The notes: generated by a model not told the origin, from the letters alone. 51,769 nucleotides of DNA from Chloroflexota bacterium (GCA_016223105.1 JACRPR010000074.1:1-51769), one strand, 5' to 3'; positions 17,242 to 25,672 are shown, numbered from the stretch's first letter. Made by a program: numbers and translations.

Positions 17242-19080
17242 TCATTGGAGCAAATTAGAAATTTGCCCAACACCAACCGGCAATTCGAGACGAACGCGCG
17301 TGCCTTCGCCCGGCGCGCTGACGATTTGAAATTCCGCGCCGAGCAAATCCGCGCGTTCGCGCATCACGCGCAAACCGTGTCGCGTCGCGGGTTGATCGCG
17401 CGCGGCGTCAAAGCCCTGCCCATCGTCTTCAATCGTCAACTCGGCGCGCCCCTCCTGGTGCGTCAACGCGAGGCGAACCTGGCGCGCACACGCGTGCTTG
17501 CGAATGTTGGCGAGCGATTCCTGCGCGATGCGAATCAGGTGCGCTTGCGCGGCGCGCTCGAGCCGCGGCAAATCTTCGAGCGTGAGAATGACGGATGCCG
17601 CGCAGTCCTGTTCAAACTCGGCGACGACGCGGCGAATCTGCGCGGGCAGATCCGCGTCCGTTGCGCGCAAGTCGTCGAGCGTCGCGCGCAGATCGCGATA
17701 CGCCTCGTTCGCGGTTTCGGATAATTCGCGCAACGCGTCGCGCGCGCGTTCGGCTTCGCCATTTTCGATCCAGCGCGCGATTTGGCTCGCGCGCATTTTC
17801 AGCAAGCCGAGTGTTTGCGCCAAACCGTCGTGCATTTCGCGCGCGAGTCGTCCGCGCTCGGCGAGAATCGCGTGATGTTCGAGTTGCGCGTACAGGCGCG
17901 CGTTCTCCGCGAGCAACGCGGCTTGGCGCGCGATCGCGGCGACGAGGCGCGTTTCCTGCGGCGCGAACATTTCGGCGCGCGCACTCGCCAGCACAATCAC
18001 GCCGAGCGATCCCGCGTCCGCGATCATCGGCGCGCACAAAAGCGCGCGCGCGTCCGGCGCATGTAACGTCGCGACAATCGGTTCGCCGTTCGCTTCGCGC
18101 AACGCGCCGTGCGCCAAACTTTCAATCACCGGCAAGTTGCCGACGCGATCCCAATCGCCCGCGCGCGCGCAGGTGATCAATTCATCGCGCGCGTCGCGCA
18201 ACAGCACCAAGCCGGCTTGCGCGTTGCTCGCTTCCAACGTTTGCACAAGAATCCGCGCCATCAAGCCGTCGAAATCCAAACGCTGTTGCAGTGCCGCGTT
18301 GACCTGGTAAAACGTCGCGAGCTCGCGCGTGCGTAAACGCAAATTCTCAAACGCAATCGCGATTTCGGCGACGACCGCGTCGAGCAGATCGCGTTCTTCG
18401 CGCGTGAGCGATTTATTTGCGGCGAGGAACAAACCCAGGATTCCAAACTCACGTTGCTCGCGCGCGAGCGCGACACAAACGATGCTCCCGGCAACGCGCG
18501 TAATCGCGCGCGAAAAAACCGGGCACTCGCTGTCCGCGCGCGCGGCACGCGTTTGACACGCCGCGCACCGTTCGCGCACCGCCGACGACGCGAGGTGGTG
18601 ATGCCACGCAGTCAACTCGTTTTCGTCCACCGCGCCGCGATACGCGACCGGCATCGGTTGGCGATGCTCGTCAAAACGAATCAACGCGCAACCGACAATC
18701 GTCGGCGTGATTTCGCCCGGCAATTCGAGCGCGCGGTGCGCGAGTTTTTCTTCGTCCGGCGTTTCGCTCAAGCGTTGATTGACGCGCAATAAAAACGCGA
18801 TGCGATGATTGAGTCGAAGTAATTCCGCATCGGCAGATTCTTTGCGCGCGACTTTGTGTTGCGTCCATCCGAGCGCGAGCCACATCACCGCCGGACCGAC
18901 GAGACCGTACACAAAAATTTCGGACGCGATCACGTACGGATCCGTCGGCGCGAACCAGAGATGCTCGACGACCTGGTGCGCGATCACGAGCGCGAGCGCG
19001 AACAGCGGCACGAGCCAACGCAAGTGATTGATTTGCCGACTAAGCGGTATCGTCGCGCGAAAAAATTTTTGCGGTTTCAT
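17242..19080 (-). CDS. LytS/NarX-like sensor histidine kinase with two GAF domains
   Basis: This 612-residue membrane sensor has two transmembrane helices near the N-terminus (about 22-38 and 56-74) followed by a coiled segment. A GAF-like domain (about 105-255) is rich in cysteines (ERCAACQTRAARADSEC), perhaps redox- or metal-sensing. A second GAF (about 270-410) is followed by the HisKA_3 dimerisation box LAREMHDGLAQTLGLLKM with the phosphorylated His, and an HATPase with IRIAQESLANIRKHA and IEDDGQGFD. It pairs with the response regulator downstream. The start 19080 sits 10 nt after a strong promoter. The C-terminal GQISNLLQ comes from a GGCAAATTTCTAATTTGCC-type palindrome at the stop. Confidence 0.93.
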   Translation of the reverse strand: MKPQKFFRATIPLSRQINHLRWLVPLFALALVIAHQVVEHLWFAPTDPYVIASEIFVYGLVGPAVMWLALGWTQHKVARKESADAELLRLNHRIAFLLRVNQRLSETPDEEKLAHRALELPGEITPTIVGCALIRFDEHRQPMPVAYRGAVDENELTAWHHHLASSAVRERCAACQTRAARADSECPVFSRAITRVAGSIVCVALAREQREFGILGLFLAANKSLTREERDLLDAVVAEIAIAFENLRLRTRELATFYQVNAALQQRLDFDGLMARILVQTLEASNAQAGLVLLRDARDELITCARAGDWDRVGNLPVIESLAHGALREANGEPIVATLHAPDARALLCAPMIADAGSLGVIVLASARAEMFAPQETRLVAAIARQAALLAENARLYAQLEHHAILAERGRLAREMHDGLAQTLGLLKMRASQIARWIENGEAERARDALRELSETANEAYRDLRATLDDLRATDADLPAQIRRVVAEFEQDCAASVILTLEDLPRLERAAQAHLIRIAQESLANIRKHACARQVRLALTHQEGRAELTIEDDGQGFDAARDQPATRHGLRVMRERADLLGAEFQIVSAPGEGTRVRLELPVGVGQISNLLQ

Positions 19081-19090
19081 CGTGGCGTGT

Positions 19091-19118
19091 ATTATATCGC
19101 CGGGCGAAGGGTTGTCAA
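19091..19118 (-). promoter_or_regulatory. Promoter of the GAF kinase gene (TTGACA-16-TATAAT)
   Basis: Perfect TTGACA (19118-19113) and TATAAT (19096-19091) boxes lie on the reverse strand with a 16-nt spacer. The ATG is at 19080, so the leader is only about 3-5 nt and lacks a Shine-Dalgarno site. Confidence 0.85.
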
Positions 19119-19125
19119 ACGCCGG

Positions 19126-19328
19126 GCGAATAAATTCGCGGCAACGCGTAGCCAAGCCGACCTTCGTCGGCTTTGATTCAGGTGATGAGAGGCGGCTTTG
19201 ATTCAGGCGACAAGAGGCGGCTTTGATTCAGGCGACGAGAGGCGGCTTTGATTCAGGCGACGAGAGGCGGCTTTGATTCAGGCGACGAAGGTCGCCTTTG
19301 CAATGTGTTGCCGCGAATTTATTCGCTC
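19126..19328. repeat. Palindromic element with five 25-nt tandem repeats
   Basis: The outer arms GCGAATAAATTCGCGGCAAC (19126-19145) and GTTGCCGCGAATTTATTCGC (19307-19326) are perfect inverses over about 20 nt. An inner pair has CCGACCTTCGTCGG on the left (19157-19170) and GGCGACGAAGGTCGCC on the right. Between them five tandem units of 25 nt start at 19171, 19196, 19221, 19246 and 19271 (CTTTGATTCAGGCGACGAG). There are no unique spacers, so it is not CRISPR. It fills most of the 358-nt gap between the kinase and E1 alpha genes. Confidence 0.9.
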
Positions 19329-19438
19329 GATAAAAATTGAAACGCCGCTTGCCAAACGCGACAAAAATTCATACAATAGCGCGCAATCAATTTTACGTTT
19401 TACGATTTACGTTTTACGCACAGAGGAGTCCGCCTCGA

Positions 19439-20401
19439 ATGAATACCTCACTCGATCTGCACGCGCTTTATCGCGCGATGTTGTTGACCCGATTGTTGGA
19501 CGAACGTTTGTGGCAACTCAATCGGCAAGGCAAAGCGCATTTCGCGGTGCCGGTTGCGGGACACGAAGGCGTCGCCGGGTACGCGTTCGCGCTCGACCAC
19601 GCGCGCGATTATATGTTGCCGCACTATCGCGATCTCGCCGCGCTTGTCGCGTGGGGCTTGACCCCGCGCGAAATTTTTCTCTCGCTGTTTGCCAAACTAA
19701 ATGATCTTTCGAGCGCAGGTCGGCAAATGTTCGCGCATTGGAGTTTACCGGATCGCCGCGTATTGTCGTTGTCGAGTCCGCAACCGAATCACGTTACGCA
19801 CGCGGTTGGCATCGCGCTCGCCGGAAAAATTCGCCGCGAAAATATCGTCGTGTGGACTGGGTTTGGCGAAGGGAGTTCGAGCAAGGGCGACATTCACGAA
19901 TCCATGAATTTCGCGGCGATTCACAAATTGCCGGTGATTTTCTGTTGCGAAAATAATCGGTACGCGATTTCGGTGCCGCAAGAAAAACAAATGGCGGTGC
20001 AAAATGTCGCGGATCGCGCGGCGGGGTACGGCATGCCGGGCGTCGTCGTCAACGGCGCGCACGCGCTTGAGGTGTACGAATGCGCGCGCGAGGCGATTGA
20101 GCGCGCGCGGCGCGGCGATGGTCCGACGTTCATCGAAATCAAGGTGTACCGTTTTATGCCGCATACGAGCAACGACGATGATCGCCGGTATCGCTCGCGC
20201 GAAGAAGTGGACGCCGCGCGGTTGAATGATCCGGTGGTGTTGTTGCGCGAAAAATTGATCGCGGAAAAATTGTGGGATGCCGCGCGCGACACCGCGTTGC
20301 AAAAAGATTTGCACGCGGAGATTGACGAAGGGCAAGCGTTTGCGGAAGCGAGTCCGTCGCCCACGGCGGCAGATGCGTTTACGAATGTGTATGCAACATA
20401 A
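19439..20401 (+). CDS. 2-oxoacid dehydrogenase E1 component, alpha subunit (set 1)
   Basis: This is the thiamine-diphosphate subunit of a pyruvate/branched-chain/acetoin-type 2-oxoacid dehydrogenase. It forms an alpha2beta2 E1 with the product of the gene at 21133. The 320-residue protein shows the ThDP-binding pattern GEGSSSKGDIHES ... CCENN (GDG-like start, NN end), the YRDLA loop, and HTSNDDDRRYR near the phosphorylation-loop region of the family. Start 19439 (MNTSLDLHALYRAM) was chosen by homology, since the longer frame is repeat-coded. The E1 alpha and beta genes are separated by a JAMM-motif gene and a small gene, which is unusual. No E2 follows in this set. The substrate (pyruvate, acetoin or branched-chain keto acid) is not decided. 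Confidence 0.92.
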   Translation: MNTSLDLHALYRAMLLTRLLDERLWQLNRQGKAHFAVPVAGHEGVAGYAFALDHARDYMLPHYRDLAALVAWGLTPREIFLSLFAKLNDLSSAGRQMFAHWSLPDRRVLSLSSPQPNHVTHAVGIALAGKIRRENIVVWTGFGEGSSSKGDIHESMNFAAIHKLPVIFCCENNRYAISVPQEKQMAVQNVADRAAGYGMPGVVVNGAHALEVYECAREAIERARRGDGPTFIEIKVYRFMPHTSNDDDRRYRSREEVDAARLNDPVVLLREKLIAEKLWDAARDTALQKDLHAEIDEGQAFAEASPSPTAADAFTNVYAT

Positions 20402-20414
20402 TCGCGGAGAATAA

Positions 20415-20852
20415 ATGTCAACACCACGCTTGACCATTCTCGACGACCCGGATATTCGCAAAGCACTTGAGCAAGCATGGCATGATTCGCAACCGGGAAT
20501 CGTTGGCGGACATGAAGAAGGCGGTTTTATTTTGCGCGATGCGACCGGCACATTGAGCGTTGTGCGTTGGCAAACCGGCGCGCAAGACACGATCATTGTC
20601 CCGCCCCATCCGAATTGCAAAATTGGCGGCAATGATATCCTCGCGACATTTCACACGCATCCCAACACCGCCGACGAGTATTTACAAGAGCCGAGCGAAA
20701 CGGACAGGCGCGCAATGCGCGATGATCCGGATCTGAAAGGCAGATTTTACGAAGGCGAATTTGTCATTTCACAAGAAACGATTTATCTTATCGCGCCGAA
20801 CGGACAAGTCAGTGAGGCAGGGCGCACAAGAGAAATCTTGGGCGATGGATAA
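20415..20852 (+). CDS. JAMM/MPN-like metalloprotease domain protein (DUF4329-like)
   Basis: This 145-residue protein resembles JAB/MPN isopeptidases and DUF4329 domains. The putative zinc site is complete. A Glu in GGHEEGGFIL (about 33-36) is followed by FHTHPN (His-x-His-Pro), and PSETD supplies the Ser and Asp of the JAMM pattern, with a slightly longer spacing between HP and S than the classic seven. Such domains cleave ubiquitin-like conjugates or act as processing modules in polymorphic toxins. No ubiquitin-like, E1-like or toxin gene is nearby. It sits 13 nt after the E1 alpha stop with its own GGAG and is followed by a small partner gene. The function is inferred and the substrate unknown. 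Confidence 0.7.
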   Translation: MSTPRLTILDDPDIRKALEQAWHDSQPGIVGGHEEGGFILRDATGTLSVVRWQTGAQDTIIVPPHPNCKIGGNDILATFHTHPNTADEYLQEPSETDRRAMRDDPDLKGRFYEGEFVISQETIYLIAPNGQVSEAGRTREILGDG

Positions 20853-20863
20853 GGAGGTTTGCA

Positions 20864-21133
20864 ATGGCAATTACACTAACCGCTGATGTACTTCAGGATG
20901 ATATCGCTGTTTCCCTGGCGCGTGCCATCGCGACGGCAAACAAACGCGCGCGCGAAGCTGGGATTGATGTGATGCAAAGCATCATTACGATCACACAACG
21001 CGCGTTCGATGGCAATTTGCTTTGGCGGATCAATTATGGACCCAAAAATTACATCGGACGACGCGGCGGTGATTTCATTGTCGAAATTGATCCAGCAGAT
21101 GCCAGCGTCAAACAAGTTCTACGGGGACAGTGA
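20864..21133 (+). CDS. Small protein paired with the JAMM gene, unknown function
   Basis: This 89-residue protein is not recognised. It has a long amphipathic helix (about 8-34) and three predicted strands (QSIITITQRA, LLWRINYGP, GDFIVEIDPADASVKQVLRG). This alpha-then-beta-sheet layout is like cystatin/PepSY-type folds. No Gly-Gly tail typical of ubiquitin-like proteins is present; it ends RGQ. AAGGAGG lies just upstream of the ATG. Its stop overlaps the ATG of the E1 beta gene (TGATG), so the three genes are translationally linked. It may be an inhibitor, immunity protein or substrate of the JAMM protein; this is inference. Confidence 0.65.
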   Translation: MAITLTADVLQDDIAVSLARAIATANKRAREAGIDVMQSIITITQRAFDGNLLWRINYGPKNYIGRRGGDFIVEIDPADASVKQVLRGQ

Positions 21134-22116
21134 TGGCGATCAAAACTTTTCTCGAATCCATTCGCGATACGATGCACGACGAAATGGCGCGCGATGAACG
21201 TGTGTTCGTGCTGGGCGAAGATGTCGGCGTGACCGGCGGCGTCTTTCGCGCGACCGAAGGGTTGTACGAAAAATTCGGCGCAGATCGCGCGATTGACACA
21301 CCACTCGCGGAACTTTCGATCATCGGCATCGCGATCGGCGCGGCGGCGGTCGGAATGCGTCCAATCGCGGAAATTCAATTCGCCGATTTCATTCATCCCG
21401 CGTTCGATCAAATCGTGAACGAAGCCGCGAAAATGCGCTATCGCTCGAACGCGGGCTGGGAATGTCCGCTCGTGATTCGCACGCCGTACGGCGGCGGCGT
21501 GCACGGCGGCTTGTATCACTCGCAAAGCATCGAAGCATTTTTCTGTCACAGTCCTGGTTTGTATGTCGTCGCGCCTTCGACGCCGCGCGACGCGAAAGGA
21601 TTGTTACTCTCCGCGATTCGCAACCCCGACCCGGTGTTGTTTCTCGAACACAAAAAATTATATCGCTCGATCAAGGGCGAAGTGCCGGACGGCGAGTACA
21701 CGATTCCGCTTGGGCGCGCGGATGTGAAACGCGCGGGCAGTGATATTACCGCGATCGCATACGGCGCGATGTTGCACGAAACGCTCAACGCGGCGGAACA
21801 ACTCGCGCGTGAAGGGATCGAAGTCGAGGTCGTTGATCTGCGAACCTTGTTCCCGCTTGATCGCGAAACGATTTTGACGTCCGTTCGCAAAACGAGTAAA
21901 GTGTGCATCATTCACGAGGACACAAAAACGATGGGGCTGGGCGCGGAGGTCGCGGCGATCATCAGCGAAGAAGCGTTCGGCGATCTCGACGCGCCGATCC
22001 GCCGCGTGACCGGTCCCGATCTGCCGGGCATTCCATTCAATGAAACTGGCGAGCACGCGTTCTTGCCGAACGCGGAAAAAATCGCAACGGCGTTGCGCGA
22101 GTTGGCGCGGTATTGA
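21133..22116 (+). CDS. 2-oxoacid dehydrogenase E1 component, beta subunit (set 1)
   Basis: This is the beta subunit partner of the E1 alpha encoded at 19439. The 327-residue transketolase-like pyrimidine-binding and C-terminal domains contain VLGEDVGVTGGVFRATEGL, the ThDP-contacting PLAELSIIGIAIGAA, EIQFADFIHPAFDQIVNEAAK (quoted from family blocks), RTPYGGGVHGGLYHSQS, and HEDTKTMGLGAEVAAII. The start is the ATG overlapping the previous stop; GTG at 21130 is less likely. It is the same length as the second E1 beta in the window (32444-33427) and clearly related to it, so the genome keeps at least two E1 paralogues. A repeat cluster and then a DNA methyltransferase gene follow. Confidence 0.94.
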   Translation: MAIKTFLESIRDTMHDEMARDERVFVLGEDVGVTGGVFRATEGLYEKFGADRAIDTPLAELSIIGIAIGAAAVGMRPIAEIQFADFIHPAFDQIVNEAAKMRYRSNAGWECPLVIRTPYGGGVHGGLYHSQSIEAFFCHSPGLYVVAPSTPRDAKGLLLSAIRNPDPVLFLEHKKLYRSIKGEVPDGEYTIPLGRADVKRAGSDITAIAYGAMLHETLNAAEQLAREGIEVEVVDLRTLFPLDRETILTSVRKTSKVCIIHEDTKTMGLGAEVAAIISEEAFGDLDAPIRRVTGPDLPGIPFNETGEHAFLPNAEKIATALRELARY

Positions 22117-22149
22117 CATCGAATTCGAGAATTAAACGAACGAAGTCGA

Positions 22150-22223
22150 ACCCTTCGACTGCGCTCAGGGCAGGCTGTTTACGCGGTTGCTCGGAGTAGC
22201 AATCCGCTGAAGCGTCGAATCCA
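22150..22223. repeat. Compound repeat: CCTTCGACTGCGCTCAGG plus dispersed palindrome copy 3
   Basis: A CCCTTCGACTGCGCTCAGGG palindrome (22151-22170) is directly followed by GTTTACGCGGTTG ... GCTGAAGCGTCGAATCC (22176-22222). The latter is a shorter copy of the repeat at 17183 and 33488. It lies between E1 beta and the methyltransferase gene. Confidence 0.8.
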
Positions 22224-22226
22224 AAA

Positions 22227-23357
22227 ATGAATCTCTCCCTGTTTCCCGACATCATTGTAGATGCGCCGCACACCGAAGGCATCAAGTATGCCGGATCGAA
22301 ATTACGCTTACTGCCGCACATTCTCCAACTTGCCCAAAAAGTTCAGGCGCGGAGTGTGATTAACGGTTTTGCCGGGACAACGCGCGTTTCGCAAGCGTTC
22401 GCGCGAATGGGGTATCGCGTAATCGCGAACGATATCGCGGTGTGGTCGAAAATTTTTGGCTTGTGTTATTTGAAAAATAAACGAGACGCGGCGTATTATC
22501 AACCGCTAATCGATCACTTGAACACCTTGCCGGGCAAAGATGGTTGGTTCACGGAGCAGTACGGCGGGCTCGCAAATGGCGGCACATCCGCGCAACCCGA
22601 TGGATTCAAAAAGCCGTGGCAAATTCACAACACGCGTAAACTCGATGCGATCCGCGATGAAATTGATGCGCTGAACTTGGACGAGATTGAGAAATCTGTT
22701 TTGCTGACGAGTCTGATCCTGGCTCTCGATCGGGTAGATAACACGCTCGGACACTTTGCATCGTATTTGAGCGATTGGTCGCCGCGCTCGTACGATACGA
22801 TGCGGCTTCAAGTCCCGGCGTTGATCATTTCGAAACATGAACACCAAGTTCATTGCAACGACATCTTTGATGTTTTGGACAATGTTGAGACAGACCTGGC
22901 ATATTACGATCCGCCGTACGGATCGAATAACGAAAAGATGCCACCCTCGCGCGTGCGGTACGCCGCGTACTATCATTTGTGGACGACGATTTGTCTGAAT
23001 GATCGTCCCGAACTTTTCGGCAAGGTCAATCGCAGAGCGGATTCGTCAGATGGCATTGCCGGCTCAATGTTTGAAGAATTTCGGAAAAGCGATTCCGGCA
23101 AATTCATCGCGGTCGAAGCGATTGAACGTTTGCTAACGCGAACAAAATCCAAATTTGTGATTTTGTCGTACAGCTCCGGCGGCAGAGCGACTGCCGAAGA
23201 ACTTGATGCAATTTTGACGGACACCGGCGAAATGATAGAATGTCTCAAACTAGATCATCGCCGCAACGTGATGGCGACGATGCGCTGGACGCATGAATGG
23301 GTTCGCGATGACGAACCGGAAAATCAAGAGTATTTGTTTCTGATCGCAAAATCGTAA
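22227..23357 (+). CDS. D12-class (Dam-like) adenine-N6 DNA methyltransferase, probably orphan
   Basis: This 376-residue protein is related to the D12 class of N6-adenine DNA methyltransferases. An N-terminal KYAGSKLRLLPHI is the family-opening block. Motif I is NGFAGTTRVSQAF (AdoMet binding), followed by NDIAVWSK. Motif IV is AYYDPPYGSNN (catalytic DPPY). The insert between motif I and IV is long (about 165 residues) and probably carries the target-recognition region. No restriction endonuclease gene is adjacent, so it may be solitary, but the neighbourhood is repeat-rich. Base composition is somewhat less CGCG-rich than the neighbours, which fits acquisition by transfer. The recognition site cannot be read from the sequence. 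Confidence 0.85.
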   Translation: MNLSLFPDIIVDAPHTEGIKYAGSKLRLLPHILQLAQKVQARSVINGFAGTTRVSQAFARMGYRVIANDIAVWSKIFGLCYLKNKRDAAYYQPLIDHLNTLPGKDGWFTEQYGGLANGGTSAQPDGFKKPWQIHNTRKLDAIRDEIDALNLDEIEKSVLLTSLILALDRVDNTLGHFASYLSDWSPRSYDTMRLQVPALIISKHEHQVHCNDIFDVLDNVETDLAYYDPPYGSNNEKMPPSRVRYAAYYHLWTTICLNDRPELFGKVNRRADSSDGIAGSMFEEFRKSDSGKFIAVEAIERLLTRTKSKFVILSYSSGGRATAEELDAILTDTGEMIECLKLDHRRNVMATMRWTHEWVRDDEPENQEYLFLIAKS

Positions 23358-23530
23358 ACAGAAGATAGAGAAGGCAGAAGAAGGCAGAGAAGGCAGAGAA
23401 GGAGGAGAAGGCGGAGAAGGCGCAAGAAGGCAAAGAAGATTGAGAAGCGATCACATCCTCTATGCCCTATTCACCCTATTCACCTCTACGCCCTTTATGC
23501 CCTCTACGCCCCCTCTGCCCTCTCAACCCC
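23358..23530. repeat. Low-complexity purine tract followed by pyrimidine tract
   Basis: About 90 nt of near-pure purine wording (AGAAGGCAGAGAAGGCAGAG and variants, 23360-23450) is followed by about 65 nt of pyrimidine-rich wording (CTCTACGCCC, CCCTATTCACC, 23455-23527). The two halves can partly pair (GAAGGCAGAG with CTCTGCC). No gene or promoter is recognised here. Confidence 0.75.
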
Positions 23531-23550
23531 TCTCTTTTCAAAGGTGAAAA

Positions 23551-25569
23551 ATGATCCAATCTTTGCTCGAACGAAAAATTGAAAAACAACCGGCGAAAAT
23601 CAAATTCGACGGACGCATCCTGTTGCTTGCCGAAGACGCCGACCTGGTCAAGCGGCAATTCGCCGGCGAGAATATCGCGTGGAATCCGACGATCAAATTG
23701 CGCGACAACATTTCGACCGACGAGATCACACCAGCGTACATTTGCTATTACTACGACGAGACGCTCGGCGATTTTCCGTACCTGGGTTTGAAATGCGGCG
23801 ATGAATTTCCGGTTAAACGCAACTCGGTCAAGAATGGCGGATTCATCGCGTCGGTCGCGGGCAAACGGCGCGGCAAAGGCAGTAGCCGCGAAGCATCGCC
23901 GTACGCGGAAATGTGCGCGGGCATTCGCGTGATCATCGCGGAAAACAACGAGCGCATTTATCAGCAGAACGCGCAAAACCTGGGACTGTTCGTTACGACG
24001 AATTTCGACGTGATCGAAAAAATCAAACGCGGTGAAGAGATCGAACTCGCGGAATTTACGCGCGGGCAAGATGACATCACGCGCCAGATCGTCGAACACG
24101 GCGGCTTGTTCAATTTCAATCTCGCGCGTTTGCAGGGCAAGGTTTCGATTCCCGCGATCACGACGCCCGCGCGACCGATGACGCTCGCGGAAAAAATTCT
24201 CGCGCGGCATATGGTCGTGGATTTGTCGCGCGATCAAGTTGGCGTCGCCGCCGTGAAACCGGACGACGCGGGATTCGTTCGCACCGATTTGCGTTTCAGT
24301 CACGAGTACGTTACGCCGATGGCGGCGATCTTTTTCGAGCAACTTGTCGGCGCGGATGAGCCGGTCAACGATCCGGCGTCCATTTTATTTTTCCGCGATC
24401 ATCTCACGTTCCTCGATCAGGTGATGCCCGCCGAACGCGTGAAAGATGGTTTGCTCAAACTCGCGTACGATTTGCGCGACAAGCAAGCCGCGTTTGCGCG
24501 CGCGAAAGGCATTCGCTTGCACGGCGAACTGAGCGAGCGACCTGGTTCGGAAGGGATTTGCCATTCGGTGATGTTGGAAAAATATGTGATGCCCGGCGGA
24601 GTCGTCGTCGGAAGCGATAGCCACACGCCGCACTCGGGCGCGCTCGGCGCGTTCGCGTTCGGCATCGGCACGACGGATGTGTTCAACGCGTGGATCACAA
24701 AAGATGTGCGCGTGCGCGTCCCCGAATCGGTCAAGGTTGTCGTGCGCGGCAAAAAACCGGCGAACATCACCGCGAAAGACATCATCCTCGAAATTTTGCG
24801 CCAGCCGTACGTGAAGAACGGCGACGCGGTTGGCAAAGTGATCGAGTACACCGGCGAAGCGGTGATGGCGCTTTCGATTGACGAGCGCGCGACGATGACG
24901 AATATGGCGGCGGAGATTGGCGGATTCACCGGCATCGTCGCGACGGCGAACGCGGACGGCACGCCGGACGCGCGCGCGATCGAGTTCCTGGTTTCGCGAC
25001 GCGGAATGACGCGCGCCGATGCGGAACGCGCGTGCGCGGGCTGGGTCAGCGATATGGACGCGCAGTACGCGAAGGTGATCGAAGTGGACGCGAGCAAATT
25101 GCGTCCGATGATCGCGTTGCCCGGCGATCCTGGGAATGGAATTTTTGTGGACGAGTTGAAAAGCGATGTGAAAATCGGGATCGCGTACGGCGGCTCGTGC
25201 ACAGCCGGAAAAAATGAGGATATGGATATGTACGCCGCGGTGTTCGCACACGCGCTCAAGCAGGGCAAGAAAATTGCGGAAGGCGTCAACTGTTTCATTC
25301 AATTCGGCTCGCAAGAGACGCGCGCATACGCGCATCGCCAAGGGTACATTGAAATTTTTGAACAGGTCGGCGCGCACATCATCGAACCGAGTTGCGGCGC
25401 GTGCATCAACGCGGGACCGGGCGCGTCGAAATCGGAAAGCGATGTAACGATCAGTTCGCAGAATCGCAACTTTCCGGGACGAAGCGGACCAGGGCAGGTG
25501 TATCTCGCTTCGCCGTACACCGTTGCCGCGAGCGCGATCGCGGGAAAAATTGTGGAAGCGGAAATTTAA
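23551..25569 (+). CDS. Aconitase-family hydro-lyase with N-terminal swivel domain
   Basis: This 672-residue [4Fe-4S] dehydratase probably isomerises citrate/isocitrate, though homoaconitase or 2-methylcitrate activity cannot be excluded. The domain order is swivel first (about 40-190, with STDEITPAY and SSREASPYAE, the usual LeuD-like substrate loop), then the catalytic Fe-S domains. VVGSDSHTPHSGALGAF, YGGSCTAGKNEDM and PSCGACINAGPG supply the cluster cysteines. This is the order of AcnB, but without AcnB's N-terminal HEAT-like domain; it is the reverse of AcnA and of LeuC/LeuD fusions. AAAGG precedes the ATG. It stands between the methyltransferase and a large repeat region, near two E1 sets, which fits a TCA role. 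Confidence 0.88.
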   Translation: MIQSLLERKIEKQPAKIKFDGRILLLAEDADLVKRQFAGENIAWNPTIKLRDNISTDEITPAYICYYYDETLGDFPYLGLKCGDEFPVKRNSVKNGGFIASVAGKRRGKGSSREASPYAEMCAGIRVIIAENNERIYQQNAQNLGLFVTTNFDVIEKIKRGEEIELAEFTRGQDDITRQIVEHGGLFNFNLARLQGKVSIPAITTPARPMTLAEKILARHMVVDLSRDQVGVAAVKPDDAGFVRTDLRFSHEYVTPMAAIFFEQLVGADEPVNDPASILFFRDHLTFLDQVMPAERVKDGLLKLAYDLRDKQAAFARAKGIRLHGELSERPGSEGICHSVMLEKYVMPGGVVVGSDSHTPHSGALGAFAFGIGTTDVFNAWITKDVRVRVPESVKVVVRGKKPANITAKDIILEILRQPYVKNGDAVGKVIEYTGEAVMALSIDERATMTNMAAEIGGFTGIVATANADGTPDARAIEFLVSRRGMTRADAERACAGWVSDMDAQYAKVIEVDASKLRPMIALPGDPGNGIFVDELKSDVKIGIAYGGSCTAGKNEDMDMYAAVFAHALKQGKKIAEGVNCFIQFGSQETRAYAHRQGYIEIFEQVGAHIIEPSCGACINAGPGASKSESDVTISSQNRNFPGRSGPGQVYLASPYTVAASAIAGKIVEAEI

Positions 25570-25582
25570 TTGGACGCGGTAA

Positions 25583-25672
25583 GCACAACAACGAATTTGG
25601 AAATAACTAAACCACGCGCGCCACGCGCTAGTCATTCATCCAATTCGCTCCATTCTCAATTTGTTGTTGTGC
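25583..25672. repeat. Inverted repeat GCACAACAAC...GTTGTTGTGC
   Basis: GCACAACAACGAATTTGG (25583-25600) is matched by AATTTGTTGTTGTGC (about 25658-25672) and by CCAATTCG in between. It follows the aconitase stop by 13 nt and could end its transcript, though there is no T-run. Confidence 0.7.

Noticed and set aside
19169-19295. CRISPR-like array
   Set aside because: The five 25-nt units are directly tandem with no unique spacers, and no cas genes are nearby.
20864-21133. Ubiquitin-like substrate of the JAMM protein
   Set aside because: There is no C-terminal Gly-Gly and the predicted layout is helix then strands, unlike a beta-grasp fold; left as unknown.
22227-25569. Restriction-modification system
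   Set aside because: Only the methyltransferase is present; the next genes are an aconitase and a kinase, with no endonuclease candidate.
24385-25635. Long antisense open frame (over 400 codons) opposite the aconitase gene
   Set aside because: Arg/His-rich translation without family signals; a by-product of the GC-rich codon bias on the coding strand. Many similar antisense frames were discarded for the same reason.
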